38,164 bases of DNA, from NCBI GenBank assembly GCA_913057215.1, contig CAJXNQ010000015.1:1-38164 (forward strand), written 5' to 3'. Both the position numbers and the translations under genes were made by a program. How positions within the stretch are numbered: the stretch's first letter is position 1; each line of letters begins with the position of its first letter. Below are positions 8,319 through 17,176 of this stretch, in pieces. The notes below the pieces were generated by a model, which was given only the letters and a program-made list of their open reading frames with translations, had not been told where the DNA came from and made no database searches. The stretch is from an uncultured Gammaproteobacteria bacterium. Its GTDB lineage: Bacteria; Pseudomonadota; Gammaproteobacteria; Pseudomonadales; Litorivicinaceae.

Positions 8319-8356
8319 GAGTGTTTTTGGTGATCAAGACTTGCTAGCCTAAGCAC

Positions 8357-8710
8357 ATGAGATATTTCACGATCTATTGTGCATGCCTGTGCATGGCCGT
8401 GGCAGCCACTCAAGCAGAGGCTCGAAGCTTCACGAGCTCCGACACGAGCCAAGAGTTCTGCCAAGACATCGTCGCAAACCTCAAAGAGGTTGGAGTCAGT
8501 GTCACCGCACGTTCGATGACCGAATGCTCGTTGCAAGTTCTCGGTGGCGCGACTGCGAAATTCGAGCGCTCATATGGGACGGCCCTGAATGTCCGAGTGA
8601 AAAGTAACCCGTATCGGATGTTTGTCACCCGTGGCGACAGCGACGTCGGAACCTGTTACGTGTTGCATCCACGTAAAACAACACGTCGGGTGAAAGATCG
8701 CGACTGCTGA
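8357..8710 (+). CDS. Secreted hypothetical protein with four cysteines
   Basis: 117 residues. The N-terminus (about residues 1-22, with hydrophobic core FTIYCACLCMAVAA followed by TQAEA) looks like a signal peptide cleaved near AEA-RS. The mature part of about 95 residues has four cysteines (35, 57, 99 and the final residue 117), compatible with two periplasmic disulfides. I recognise no domain. The stop overlaps the ModE-like start by one base (TGATG at 8708-8712), so the two are probably co-translated. Function unknown. Confidence 0.72.
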   Translation: MRYFTIYCACLCMAVAATQAEARSFTSSDTSQEFCQDIVANLKEVGVSVTARSMTECSLQVLGGATAKFERSYGTALNVRVKSNPYRMFVTRGDSDVGTCYVLHPRKTTRRVKDRDC

Positions 8711-9060
8711 TGAACGCGCCGCGTTTAAAGCTCAAAGTCGTGATCGGTGATAACGACACCGTTCTTGGTCCTGGTAAAATTGCACTGCTCGAAGCCATCG
8801 CACAAGAGCGCTCTCTGTCGAAAGCAGCCAAGTCTATTGGCATGTCCTATAGACGCGCGTGGCTGTTGATCCAAGAGCTGAACGAGACCCTCAAGGAACC
8901 AGTACTGATCACGCAAACCGGAGGTCAATCAGGGGGTGGCAGCCAGTTGACCGCAATGGCAGCTGAGCTGATCGAGGTGTATCAGCAACTGACAGATGAA
9001 GCCGAAGCCGCGACCGAAGCCACTCGTACCCGAGTGGCCTCAATGATCAAAACGCCTTAA
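8710..9060 (+). CDS. ModE-type winged helix DNA-binding protein without Mop domains
   Basis: 116 residues corresponding only to the N-terminal DNA-binding domain of ModE, the molybdate-responsive repressor (about 260 residues in E. coli). The match runs through ALLEAIAQERSLSKAAKSIG, MSYRRAWLLIQELNE and the wing segment TGGQSGGGSQLT, which parallels TGGKGGGGAVLT in E. coli ModE. The C-terminal di-Mop molybdate-binding region is absent, so the protein cannot sense molybdate in the classical way. Short ModE-like proteins are widespread, and targets could be modABC or unrelated genes. The gene is coupled to the secreted protein upstream and ends in TTAA shared with tpx. Confidence 0.85.
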   Translation: MNAPRLKLKVVIGDNDTVLGPGKIALLEAIAQERSLSKAAKSIGMSYRRAWLLIQELNETLKEPVLITQTGGQSGGGSQLTAMAAELIEVYQQLTDEAEAATEATRTRVASMIKTP

Positions 9061-9554
9061 AGGGCCGCCAAGGCTGCTTGATAATCCGGTTCTTGACCGA
9101 TTTCTGGGACCAACTCAACGTGCTTCACCACGCCCTCGGGTCCAATCACAACCACAGCGCGCGTTGTCAGTGCTTCAAGCTTGCCTGACAGGATCTGTAC
9201 CCCGTAATCAGTCGCGAATGAGCTTTTGAATGTTGAACCGGTTTGCACTCGCTCAAGCCCTTCTGCGCCGCAGAATCGAGACTGCGCAAAGGGCAAATCG
9301 GCACTGACACAGAGCACTTCAGTGTTCTCAAGCGACGCCAGCTCTTCGTTGAATTGACGTGTGCTCTGTGCGCACGTCGGGGTATCAATCGATGGAAAAA
9401 TATTGAGAATCAGGTTTTTCCCTGCATAGTCAGCCAATGTGATCTCTGACAAATCATTGGCCGTCAATTTAAAATCCGGCGCTTGGCTACCAACAACCGG
9501 TAAGTTTCCATCAACTTCAATACTCGTGCCGCGGTGTGAAATTGTAACAGGCAT
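9057..9554 (-). CDS. tpx: Thiol peroxidase Tpx
   Basis: Atypical 2-Cys peroxiredoxin that reduces lipid and alkyl hydroperoxides with electrons from thioredoxin; 165 residues against 168 in E. coli. The peroxidatic Cys61 lies in DTPTCAQSTRQFN and the resolving Cys95 in SRFCGAEG; the third family cysteine, Cys82, is also kept. AGAGGA lies seven bases before the ATG. The gene follows msrAB on the same strand with a 59-base gap, so co-transcription or a separate promoter are both possible. Confidence 0.96.
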   Translation of the reverse strand: MPVTISHRGTSIEVDGNLPVVGSQAPDFKLTANDLSEITLADYAGKNLILNIFPSIDTPTCAQSTRQFNEELASLENTEVLCVSADLPFAQSRFCGAEGLERVQTGSTFKSSFATDYGVQILSGKLEALTTRAVVVIGPEGVVKHVELVPEIGQEPDYQAALAAL

Positions 9555-9613
9555 AACAAATCCTCTTTGGATGACAAGAACTTACACAATAAGACCGATT
9601 CTAAGGGTTTCAA

Positions 9614-10711
9614 TCAACGCCGGCCGGCCATCTCAAAGCTCCGCAAGTAAGCCCCGTAACCGCGAGCGGCCATTTCATCGACCGGGATAAATTCCAGCGC
9701 GGCTGAATTGATGCAATAGCGAAGCCCCGTGGGTGCTGGGCCATCTTCAAAGACGTGTCCCAAGTGTGAATCACCGAAGCGTGAGCGAACTTCTGTACGC
9801 TTCATCCACAACTTAAAATCATCCTTCTCAACGATATAGTCCGCCTCAAGGGGCTGCCAAAACGAGGGCCACCCCGTGCCTGAGTCGTATTTGTGTAATG
9901 AGCTAAACAGCGGTTCTCCAGAGACCACGTCCACATAGATCCCATCATCTTTTAAATCCCAATAAGGATTTTGAAACGGTGGCTCAGTTCCATCTTGTTG
10001 CGTGACTTCGTACTGGATCGGTGTCAGCAACCGTTGAATCGTGGCGTCATCGGGCCGTCGATATGGAGACTCCGACGTATCGGCGAGGTCCGTCTGTGCC
10101 TCGGCAACTGTATCGAAAATCGTATACGCGTCTAAATCGGCCCAGGTCCGATCCAGAAACTGATCGCGCCCTGAGCGAAATCGATAAAAGTTATAACGCA
10201 CTGTATTGGTCTTGTAGTAATCCTGATGGTACTCCTCAGCCGGATAGAACGCGCCCGCTGGCTCGATCTCAGTCACAATCGGCCCGTTGAATATCTGATC
10301 GGACTCAAGCCTCTGCTTGGACTCAAGCGCCAATGCCAATTGATCGGCGGTTGTGGTGTAAATCGCGGTCCGATAGTGACGCCCCCGATCCACAAACTGC
10401 CCATCGGCATCTGTCGGATCAATCTGCCGCCAAAAAGTCTCCAGAAGCGCCTCATAAGACACCAACTTGGGATCGTAGGTCACCTCAACCACTTCAGTAT
10501 GTCCTGTCTGACCAGATGTCACCTCGCCATAGGTCGGGTTCACCTCGGTGCCACCTGAAAACCCAGACACCACGTCCAAGACACCGGTCATTCGCTCAAA
10601 AGGGGGCTCTAGACACCAAAAACATCCACCGGCAAAAATGGCGGTTTGCGTACTCGCGACACTGGCCGTTGACATTAAAAGCAACAGGCTGGCCAACAAT
10701 CGACGCATCAT
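9614..10711 (-). CDS. msrAB: Secreted bifunctional methionine sulfoxide reductase MsrA-MsrB
   Basis: 365-residue fusion repairing both S- and R-methionine sulfoxide. Residues 1-20 are a signal peptide ([16 protein letters not shown]), so the enzyme works in the periplasm. The MsrA domain starts at about residue 23 with GGCFWC (Cys30, Cys33). The MsrB domain begins at about residue 220, with [14 protein letters not shown] and the catalytic Cys333 in RYCINSAAL. The zinc CxxC pairs of many MsrB proteins are absent, as in other fusions. AAGGAG sits three bases before the first ATG and six before the second, so translation may start at 10708. The frame is minus strand, upstream of tpx. Confidence 0.95.
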   Translation of the reverse strand: MMRRLLASLLLLMSTASVASTQTAIFAGGCFWCLEPPFERMTGVLDVVSGFSGGTEVNPTYGEVTSGQTGHTEVVEVTYDPKLVSYEALLETFWRQIDPTDADGQFVDRGRHYRTAIYTTTADQLALALESKQRLESDQIFNGPIVTEIEPAGAFYPAEEYHQDYYKTNTVRYNFYRFRSGRDQFLDRTWADLDAYTIFDTVAEAQTDLADTSESPYRRPDDATIQRLLTPIQYEVTQQDGTEPPFQNPYWDLKDDGIYVDVVSGEPLFSSLHKYDSGTGWPSFWQPLEADYIVEKDDFKLWMKRTEVRSRFGDSHLGHVFEDGPAPTGLRYCINSAALEFIPVDEMAARGYGAYLRSFEMAGRR

Positions 10712-10737
10712 GGTCTCCTTGAGATTTAAACGATGTC

Positions 10738-11643
10738 TTAAGTATGCGACTTTAGTCTGAATAATCCAAGGGCTCTCACAATACGGCCGTCAATGACCGC
10801 CAACCCGCTTGCAATGAGCCCGTAAGCCAACAGATCCTGGCTCCCCAATTGCTCACCAAGAAATAGAATCCCAAGCGCTGATGCCGATACGGGAACCAAA
10901 AATGTGACCAACACCACATTGCTTGCACCTGCGGTCTTCAACACCTGAAAGTAAAGATAGAAGGCAAAGGTCGTCGACAACAGCCCAATGGCAAGCATTG
11001 ATAACCATGCGCCGCTTGAGGGCATCGGGAGCATCCAAGGCATGTCAACCCAGAGCACGACAGGCAACATCCACAGGGTGGCATAGACCACCTGCCCGGT
11101 TGCGTTCAGCATGGGTGGGTTGTGTTTCAGCCGCTTGGAATAGACCGAGCCGAAGGCATAGCACAGTGTTGCCGTCAGCCCAGCGGCCATGCCCCAAAAG
11201 GTTGCGTCTGCCGACCAGGCCGCCGGTCCAAACAACACCAATACGCCACAAAACCCCAAACCGATGCCAACAACTTTATGCCAACTCAATCGCTCATCGG
11301 CAGTCAGCCAATGCGCGACCAGTGCCGTCATAATCGGTGTTGATGCATTAATAATCGAGGCCAGGGAGCCGGTAATCTGAGTCTGGCCGAAGGCAATGAG
11401 GCTGAATGGAATGGCATTATTGATCAAGCCAATCCATGCAAACTGACGCCAGTGGACCCACAATGGCGAAAAGCCATGTCCAAGCACTCGAAGCATGACG
11501 AATAAACCGGCAAGCCCCATGACCAAACGCCCAAATACGGCGGTCAATGGTGGCATCGACTCGAGCATGACTTCGATAAAGAAAAAAGAACCGCCCCAGA
11601 CGGTGGATAACACCAGAATCCGGACCCAATCGTTCAGTGACAT
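10738..11643 (-). CDS. EamA/DMT family transporter
   Basis: 301 residues with about ten hydrophobic helices forming two EamA repeats (roughly residues 5-135 and 145-290). The repeat features [38 protein letters not shown] and [20 protein letters not shown] are typical of the drug/metabolite transporter superfamily. Most such proteins export amino acids or metabolites; the substrate is unknown here. GAGGT lies a few bases before the ATG. The gene is divergent from oligopeptidase B with only about 40 bases between start codons, so promoters must overlap or lie in the neighbouring genes. Confidence 0.9.
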   Translation of the reverse strand: MSLNDWVRILVLSTVWGGSFFFIEVMLESMPPLTAVFGRLVMGLAGLFVMLRVLGHGFSPLWVHWRQFAWIGLINNAIPFSLIAFGQTQITGSLASIINASTPIMTALVAHWLTADERLSWHKVVGIGLGFCGVLVLFGPAAWSADATFWGMAAGLTATLCYAFGSVYSKRLKHNPPMLNATGQVVYATLWMLPVVLWVDMPWMLPMPSSGAWLSMLAIGLLSTTFAFYLYFQVLKTAGASNVVLVTFLVPVSASALGILFLGEQLGSQDLLAYGLIASGLAVIDGRIVRALGLFRLKSHT

Positions 11644-11683
11644 AAGACCTCACAACCAACAGCGGCTAGTGTACGCTACGCGC

Positions 11684-13741
11684 ATGCAAAGCCGAAATCC
11701 TGACACAGCCTGGCTCAAAGCCGACAACTGGCAATCTGTTCTTGAGGACCCAGAGACACTGCCTGAAACAATCCGCACCCATCTGGAAACTGAAAATACG
11801 CGTGCAGAGCAATGGCTCGGTGGTTCTGATGCTCGATCTTGGATCATCGACGAACTTAAAGCCACGATTCGAGATCAGGATGACTCAGTCCCCGTGATCG
11901 ATGGGGCCTTTCGCTATTGGCAACGCTTCGTAGCGGGCGCAGAGCATCCAGACTTTCTCAGACAACGCCTTGATTCAACACACACAGAAGTGCTGCTCTG
12001 TGGCGATCAAAGAGCCGATGGCTGTGCGTATTATGACGTCGGCTCGGCAGATCATTCGCCAGACCATCGCTGGTTTGCGGTTTCAGAAGATACACAGGGT
12101 GCCGAACGCTACGTGCTGACACTCTTTGACACACAGACCGGCGAATGGCTGCCCGAGCAATTGACAGATTGCCGCGGCGATTTCGAATGGGGCGCCATGA
12201 GTGATCGGCTTCTCTACACCCGACTCGATGAGAATCAGCGGCCGTCATCGGTCTGGTGCCATCGCATCGGCACATCGCAAGACGAGGATCAGTGCGTTTT
12301 TCGCCAGACAGAGGCCGGTCGCTTTATTGGTCTTGGCAAGACCAGCTCACAAGCGCTGATCACCATTGACAGTCATGACCATCAAACCAACCAAGCGTTT
12401 GTATTGGATGCATCACTGAACGATCTCGAGCCCATTCCAGTCACAGCCTGGATCTCGGGACTTGAATACGAGCTGGAGCAGATTCCAGAGGGCCTACTGA
12501 TTCGCTCCAATCACGAGCACCCTGACTTTGCCTTGTTTCATGCCCCACTGCCAATTGCCGGCAGGCCACTCGACCCCAGCGATTGGACGCTGTTGTGGGC
12601 ACCAGACACCGGCATGTTATTCAGTGACTATGAGGTCTTACACGACTTCTGGGTCTTTGAAATTTCAACCGAGGGAGTGCCTCAGTACTGGATCAGCGGC
12701 ACACAGATCAATGCCTTTTCGCTGAGTCACCCACTTCAGTTGGGCTCAGAGATCCATGATGCGCACTTGGAGCCCTTGCCAGATTTCACACGAGATCGAA
12801 TCCGTATGCGATATTCGACGCCCGCGCAGCCACCCCGCGTTCTCGAAATTGATCTCCGCACCGGCGACATCGAGACCCTGAAAATCTCTGCACCCCCCAA
12901 TGGCCACACAGATTCAAACTATCGCGTCGAACGCGCCTATGGCATCTCCGGGGACGGCGTGCGCATCCCAATGACGCTGACCTACCACCGTGATCTGAAA
13001 CTGACCAACGACACCCCGGTTGTACTCACGGGCTATGGTGCATACGGCATGAGTTTGACACCTGGATTCAGTGCCACCCGTAGAACACTTCTGACGCGCG
13101 GCGTTTTGCACGTCACTGCTCATGTTCGCGGTGGAATGGAAAATGGGTATCACTGGTATACCAGCGGTCGCATGGCTGACAAGGACAACTCATTTAACGA
13201 CTTGATTGGGGCGGCAGAGAGTTTAATCCGCAATGGCTTCACCCGAGCCGGTCGCATCATATTACATGGCGGCAGTGCTGGAGGACTTTTAGTCGGCACT
13301 GCGGTAATGCGCAGGCCCGAATTATTTGCCGGCGTCATTGCCGATGTTCCGTTCGTGGACGTGCTTGACACCATGCTGGATGCGGATCTCCCGCTGACAC
13401 CACCTGAGTGGCCAGAGTGGGGCAATCCCGCAGAATCAATGGATGCTCGCAGACGCATCATGCACTATGCGCCCACCGAAATCGCAGCACCCAATTCCTA
13501 CCCCTGTATTTTGGCAACAGCCGGCTTAACCGATCCCCGCGTGACCTACTGGGAGCCCGCACGATGGATTGCCACACTGAATCGAGAAGCAACTGGCGGT
13601 CCTTTTTTGCTGTATACCGAATTGCACGCAGGTCATGGCGGACCGAGTGGTCGCTACGCGGGCCTTGACGATCTCGCGCGGATTTATCAAGCGGTGATGC
13701 GGCTATTTAACCTGCCAAAGGACGCGCTCTATGCCCTATGA
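11684..13741 (+). CDS. ptrB: Oligopeptidase B (S9 family serine peptidase)
   Basis: 685-residue cytoplasmic peptidase that cleaves short peptides after basic residues; E. coli PtrB has 686. An N-terminal seven-bladed propeller (about residues 60-400) precedes the alpha/beta hydrolase domain. The triad is Ser531 in GGSAGG, Asp617 in LTDPRV and His651 in GHGGPSG, almost the E. coli numbering. The family block VIADVPFVDVLDTMLD is present. The start is ATG 11684; an in-frame GTG at 11669 is possible and neither has a strong ribosome site. The 3' end overlaps yrfG by 11 bases, making this the first gene of a six-gene overlapping run. Confidence 0.93.
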   Translation: MQSRNPDTAWLKADNWQSVLEDPETLPETIRTHLETENTRAEQWLGGSDARSWIIDELKATIRDQDDSVPVIDGAFRYWQRFVAGAEHPDFLRQRLDSTHTEVLLCGDQRADGCAYYDVGSADHSPDHRWFAVSEDTQGAERYVLTLFDTQTGEWLPEQLTDCRGDFEWGAMSDRLLYTRLDENQRPSSVWCHRIGTSQDEDQCVFRQTEAGRFIGLGKTSSQALITIDSHDHQTNQAFVLDASLNDLEPIPVTAWISGLEYELEQIPEGLLIRSNHEHPDFALFHAPLPIAGRPLDPSDWTLLWAPDTGMLFSDYEVLHDFWVFEISTEGVPQYWISGTQINAFSLSHPLQLGSEIHDAHLEPLPDFTRDRIRMRYSTPAQPPRVLEIDLRTGDIETLKISAPPNGHTDSNYRVERAYGISGDGVRIPMTLTYHRDLKLTNDTPVVLTGYGAYGMSLTPGFSATRRTLLTRGVLHVTAHVRGGMENGYHWYTSGRMADKDNSFNDLIGAAESLIRNGFTRAGRIILHGGSAGGLLVGTAVMRRPELFAGVIADVPFVDVLDTMLDADLPLTPPEWPEWGNPAESMDARRRIMHYAPTEIAAPNSYPCILATAGLTDPRVTYWEPARWIATLNREATGGPFLLYTELHAGHGGPSGRYAGLDDLARIYQAVMRLFNLPKDALYAL

Positions 13742-14411
13742 AATCAATTGGAATCAGATTGATGACGTGTTGCTGGACATGGACGGAACACTCCTTGACC
13801 TCCACTACGACGCCACTTTTTGGCTTGAGAATGTACATCGGATTGTGGCGGAGCTTACCGGTCAATCTGAAAGCGAAGTCCGTGCCGCATTTTTAAGCGA
13901 ACTCAAACAGCACGAGGGCACATTGGCCTGGTACTGCACCGATCGATGGGCCCAATTTTTTGGCATTGATCTCCTGGCTGCCAAACGCGAATTGGCGCAT
14001 CTCATTCGATTTCGCCCGCATGCACGTGCGTTTTTGGATGCACTTGCCTCGACCGATATGAGAACGCTGATCGCCACCAATGCGCACCCCGATGTGATCC
14101 AACTCAAATTGGATGTTGTGCCATTAGAGTCCATGGTCGACGGTATCGTTTCAAGCCACAACTATGGCGTTGCTAAAGAGCATCCTGAGTTTTGGCGGCA
14201 ACTGTTTGCTGAGCACGACATTAATCCCAAGCGCGCCGTCTTTATGGATGACTCGCCGCGGGTCTTAGACGCAGCTGATCGAGCCGGCATTCGTGAGGTG
14301 ATTGAAATCCGCCACCCAAATCTCGCCGAACCACCTCGGTCAACGTGGAAACAGGGCATTGATGACTTTGATGTCCTCCTTCCAAGTCTGACTGCGTGGA
14401 TGCGATCATGA
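13731..14411 (+). CDS. yrfG: HAD hydrolase, GMP/IMP nucleotidase YrfG
   Basis: 226-residue HAD-superfamily phosphatase. Motif I is LLDMDGTLLDL (nucleophile and acid/base Asp), motif II is IATNAH, and motifs III/IV are seen as VAKEHPEFW and FMDDSPRVLDAA. The length and the neighbouring hslR and hslO genes match E. coli yrfG, whose product hydrolyses GMP and IMP. The start ATG lies inside the end of ptrB, and the TGA overlaps the hslR ATG (14408-14411). Confidence 0.93.
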   Translation: MPYEINWNQIDDVLLDMDGTLLDLHYDATFWLENVHRIVAELTGQSESEVRAAFLSELKQHEGTLAWYCTDRWAQFFGIDLLAAKRELAHLIRFRPHARAFLDALASTDMRTLIATNAHPDVIQLKLDVVPLESMVDGIVSSHNYGVAKEHPEFWRQLFAEHDINPKRAVFMDDSPRVLDAADRAGIREVIEIRHPNLAEPPRSTWKQGIDDFDVLLPSLTAWMRS

Positions 14412-14794
14412 GTGGGGTACGACTCGATAAGTGGCTGTGGGCAGCCCGATTCTTTAAAACTCGGGGACTGGCGCGTGAGGCCATCGACGGTGGGAAAATC
14501 CGCATCGATGGAGTCAAGGCCAAGCCGTCAAAAGTGGTGATGCCGGGTCTGCAAATTGAAATCTCCAAGGGTCAGATGGTGATGGTGGTTGACGTTGTTG
14601 ATGTCCGCGAGGATCGGAGGCCGGCTTCGGAAGCCGCATTGCTTTACGCAGAGACGCCCGATTCAATCAAAGCGCGCGAAGCCGAGGCCGACATTCGAAA
14701 ATTTGCGCGTCAAGGCTTCCAACCCACCGATCATCGCCCCAATAAACGCGAGCGGCGCCAATTGACGAAGTTAAAAGGAATTTTTGATGACTGA
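14408..14794 (+). CDS. hslR: Heat-shock protein 15, ribosome-associated S4-domain protein
   Basis: 128 residues. The S4 RNA-binding domain occupies residues 4-60 (VRLDKWLWAARFFKTRGLA, then GGKIRIDGVKAKPSKVV), followed by a basic tail ending near RPNKRERRQL. Hsp15 binds stalled 50S subunits carrying nascent chains and helps recycle them. The ATG at 14408 overlaps the yrfG stop; a longer frame from 14396 is less likely. It overlaps the start of hslO by eight bases. Confidence 0.95.
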   Translation: MSGVRLDKWLWAARFFKTRGLAREAIDGGKIRIDGVKAKPSKVVMPGLQIEISKGQMVMVVDVVDVREDRRPASEAALLYAETPDSIKAREAEADIRKFARQGFQPTDHRPNKRERRQLTKLKGIFDD

Positions 14795-15677
14795 ACTCAC
14801 TGCTGACCAGGATGTGGTGCGCCGTTATCTGTGCGACCAGGCACCAGGCTCGCGGGTGGTCTCAGCACGCTTGACCGAGACCGCGCGAGCGCTGGTTGCA
14901 CACCAGCAGATGCCGCCTCAGGTCGCCGCACTGTGCCAAGAAATGTCCTTGGCTGCGAGTCTTTTAACCAGTTGCCTGAAGTTTGAAGGCGAAATGACGA
15001 TACAAGCCAAATCAGATGGGCCCGTCAGCCTCTTAGTCGCCGAGTGCACCTCTGATGGACAACTTCGCACCACCGCGCAATGGGATCCCGAGTTGAGTGC
15101 CACGACCTTTCGAGAGTTGGTTGGCGAGGGATATTTTGCAGTGACGGTGGACCCCAAACAGGGCGAACGCTATCAGGGCATCGTTGCCTTAGATGCAGAT
15201 TCGATCGGAGGCTGCATGAATCAATACTTTTATCAATCTGAGCAGTTAGCCACTGAAATGTGGCTTGCCGCTGATGGGACCAGCGCGGGCGGTCTTCTGA
15301 TTCAACGCTTGGCCACAGAGGGCGGCCATCAACCCACCGAGGCAGCAGGCTTGGACACCCTGAAAGCGCTGGCGCACACGGTGCTTGCTGAGGAGCTCAT
15401 CGTCGATGCGGGTCCAAAGCTCGTGTATCGGTTATTCCATGAACTGAAGCCAAGGCAATTTGAGCCCTGGCCCGTGTATTTTGGGTGTTCATGTTCAAAA
15501 GCACGTTCAGCGCGCGCAATCCGTGCCTTGGGTGCCGAAGACGTGAAACGGCTGTTTGAAGATCAAAAAGAGGTCCGAGTGGATTGTCATTTTTGTGGAC
15601 AGGTATACGAATACGATCAGGCTGACTTAGAATGGCTACTCTCTGATCAGCCACCAGGGTCTGACACACTGCAATGA
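14787..15677 (+). CDS. hslO: Redox-regulated chaperone Hsp33
   Basis: 296-residue holdase activated when its zinc is lost on oxidation. The C-terminal redox switch has the canonical CxC-x30-CxxC pattern (Cys234, Cys236, Cys267, Cys270), in FGCSCSKARS and DCHFCGQ. The N-terminal domain shows SLLVAECTSDGQLR, typical of the family. ATG 14787 is preferred over the preceding TTG at 14784; AAAAGGAA is upstream. The TGA overlaps the next gene's ATG (15674-15677). Confidence 0.96.
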   Translation: MTELTADQDVVRRYLCDQAPGSRVVSARLTETARALVAHQQMPPQVAALCQEMSLAASLLTSCLKFEGEMTIQAKSDGPVSLLVAECTSDGQLRTTAQWDPELSATTFRELVGEGYFAVTVDPKQGERYQGIVALDADSIGGCMNQYFYQSEQLATEMWLAADGTSAGGLLIQRLATEGGHQPTEAAGLDTLKALAHTVLAEELIVDAGPKLVYRLFHELKPRQFEPWPVYFGCSCSKARSARAIRALGAEDVKRLFEDQKEVRVDCHFCGQVYEYDQADLEWLLSDQPPGSDTLQ

Positions 15678-17176
15678 AGCATCAAGGGGCGAGCCGTTTC
15701 GACGACCTCACCTTCGCAGAACTCCTCGAGCATGCCTTGGCAGCGCGCGAGGGACAGCTCTCAGCACAGGGCGCACTGGTTGTTCAAACCGAGCGTCATG
15801 TCAGCGTGCGTCGTTACCTCGTCAACGAACCCTCCGTGACCGACGTCATCCGCGCCGACGCTCAATTTCAATTGTTAGATCCAGGCGTCTTCAAAGGTCT
15901 GTGGGAGCGCGTGAAAGACTCCACAGTCGAGCGCACTCGATATCGCCTGCACACACACATGGGTGTCGATCCAGACATTGCAGTTCCACTTGAGATCACG
16001 ACCTTACAAGCATGGCATGCAATGAGCTGCCATCAGCTCTGTCATATTCCAGAGGCGTTCAACCCCAAAGAAAAACCTGTTTGGAAAATCATTTGGGCAT
16101 CCACGGATGCTCTCGGTGAAGCCGAGGTGCTGAACGAAGGAGGTGGCGTCGTTCTGATGCACGTCGGCAAACGCCGAGTACTGATCGGAGGCGATCTATC
16201 GACGGGGGAAATGCGTCGCACGTTGCTGACGGTGCTTGGGCTCTTGTTACCAGAAAAGCAGACCTTACCCCTACATGGCGCAGCCGCCGAGAGTGATGGA
16301 GAGGTCACTTTATTTTTAGGTCCAGCTGGGACCCAAAAAACAACCTGGGCTCTGAAATGTGGTCATTTGATCGGCGATCGCGGATTGTCATGGTCCAGTG
16401 CAGGGCTTCACCGTCTGGCCGATGGGTGTCGTCTGCACCTCGACCAAAATCTACCAATCTCATTGGATGACGCACTGAGCTTTGGAACCTTGGCAGAAAA
16501 TCTACCCTTGGGGCTCGATCGTCAGCCAATCCCAGCCGAGGAAACGACCGACCCGGAGAACCCTGTTCATTTGGTGCTGCCGTTGTCACGGTTGCATGCG
16601 ACTGAGGCGTCGGACACACGCGGACCGAGCCAGCTGGTGATACTCGCGACTGATCCACTCGGTGTCCTGCCGCCCTTGGCTCGGATCACACAAGAACAAG
16701 CCCTTGCCTGGTTCATTCTTGGCTATGGCAATCACCTCGGACCACTTGAGTCCAGAGATGCTGAAATTGACATCCGTTTCACGCCCGGCTTCATGGATAC
16801 CTTGCTACCGAGAAACCTGGATGACTACATCTATATTCTTGAAGACCTGATGCAAGCCCATCAAACCCGCTGTTTCTTGGTGAATGCCGGTTGGCATGGT
16901 GAGAAAGCCACACGTGGTGAGCCCCTGTCCGCCTCAGAAGAAAGTGCTGTGATCACCAGTCTTTACTACTGTACGGACTGGGAGAGTTTTGGCGCTCTTG
17001 GCCTCGAGGTCCCCGCCGGGCAGTCGGAAACGGCTGGCCCCTGGCACCCCAAAGCACGGTGGGAGTCTGAAGAAAAATACCTACACCGACTGCGTGAATT
17101 AACGCATGCAATTCATGAGGAGCTGATACGGCGCGTCGACTCGGCCCGTTGGCTCACTGCACTGGACCTCGAATGA
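15674..17176 (+). CDS. PEP carboxykinase (ATP)-like protein, probable pseudoenzyme
   Basis: 500 residues, homologous over its length to ATP-dependent PEP carboxykinase (540 in E. coli) and in the position after hslO where pckA normally lies. Recognisable blocks are GGDLSTGEMRRTLLTVLGLLL (about 172-192, for YGGEMKKGMFSMMNYLL), LPLHGAA (198-204), a P-loop GPAGTQKTT (216-224, for GLSGTGKTT), LATDPLGVLPPLARIT (about 324-339) and FLVNAGWHG (401-409). Key positions differ: the FTGRSPKDK substrate loop is not recognisable, Lys of EMKK is Arg, the metal-binding GDDEHGW reads GDRGLSW, and the RVSYP adenine-side motif is absent. P-loop Lys222, Thr223 and His201 remain. Full catalysis looks unlikely. 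The ORF is intact and coupled by ATGA overlaps to hslO and gshA, so it is probably expressed and selected. Its role is unknown. Confidence 0.82.
   Translation: MKHQGASRFDDLTFAELLEHALAAREGQLSAQGALVVQTERHVSVRRYLVNEPSVTDVIRADAQFQLLDPGVFKGLWERVKDSTVERTRYRLHTHMGVDPDIAVPLEITTLQAWHAMSCHQLCHIPEAFNPKEKPVWKIIWASTDALGEAEVLNEGGGVVLMHVGKRRVLIGGDLSTGEMRRTLLTVLGLLLPEKQTLPLHGAAAESDGEVTLFLGPAGTQKTTWALKCGHLIGDRGLSWSSAGLHRLADGCRLHLDQNLPISLDDALSFGTLAENLPLGLDRQPIPAEETTDPENPVHLVLPLSRLHATEASDTRGPSQLVILATDPLGVLPPLARITQEQALAWFILGYGNHLGPLESRDAEIDIRFTPGFMDTLLPRNLDDYIYILEDLMQAHQTRCFLVNAGWHGEKATRGEPLSASEESAVITSLYYCTDWESFGALGLEVPAGQSETAGPWHPKARWESEEKYLHRLRELTHAIHEELIRRVDSARWLTALDLE

Noticed and set aside
8328-8346. Second possible FNR-like site, TTGGTGATCAAG, before the secreted protein
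   Set aside because: Half-sites are only one base apart instead of four, so it does not fit the FNR/ANR spacing.
9055-9075. Short inverted repeat GCCTT/AAGGC at the ModE-like/tpx junction
   Set aside because: Only five base pairs with a long loop and no T run; expected by chance at this frequency.
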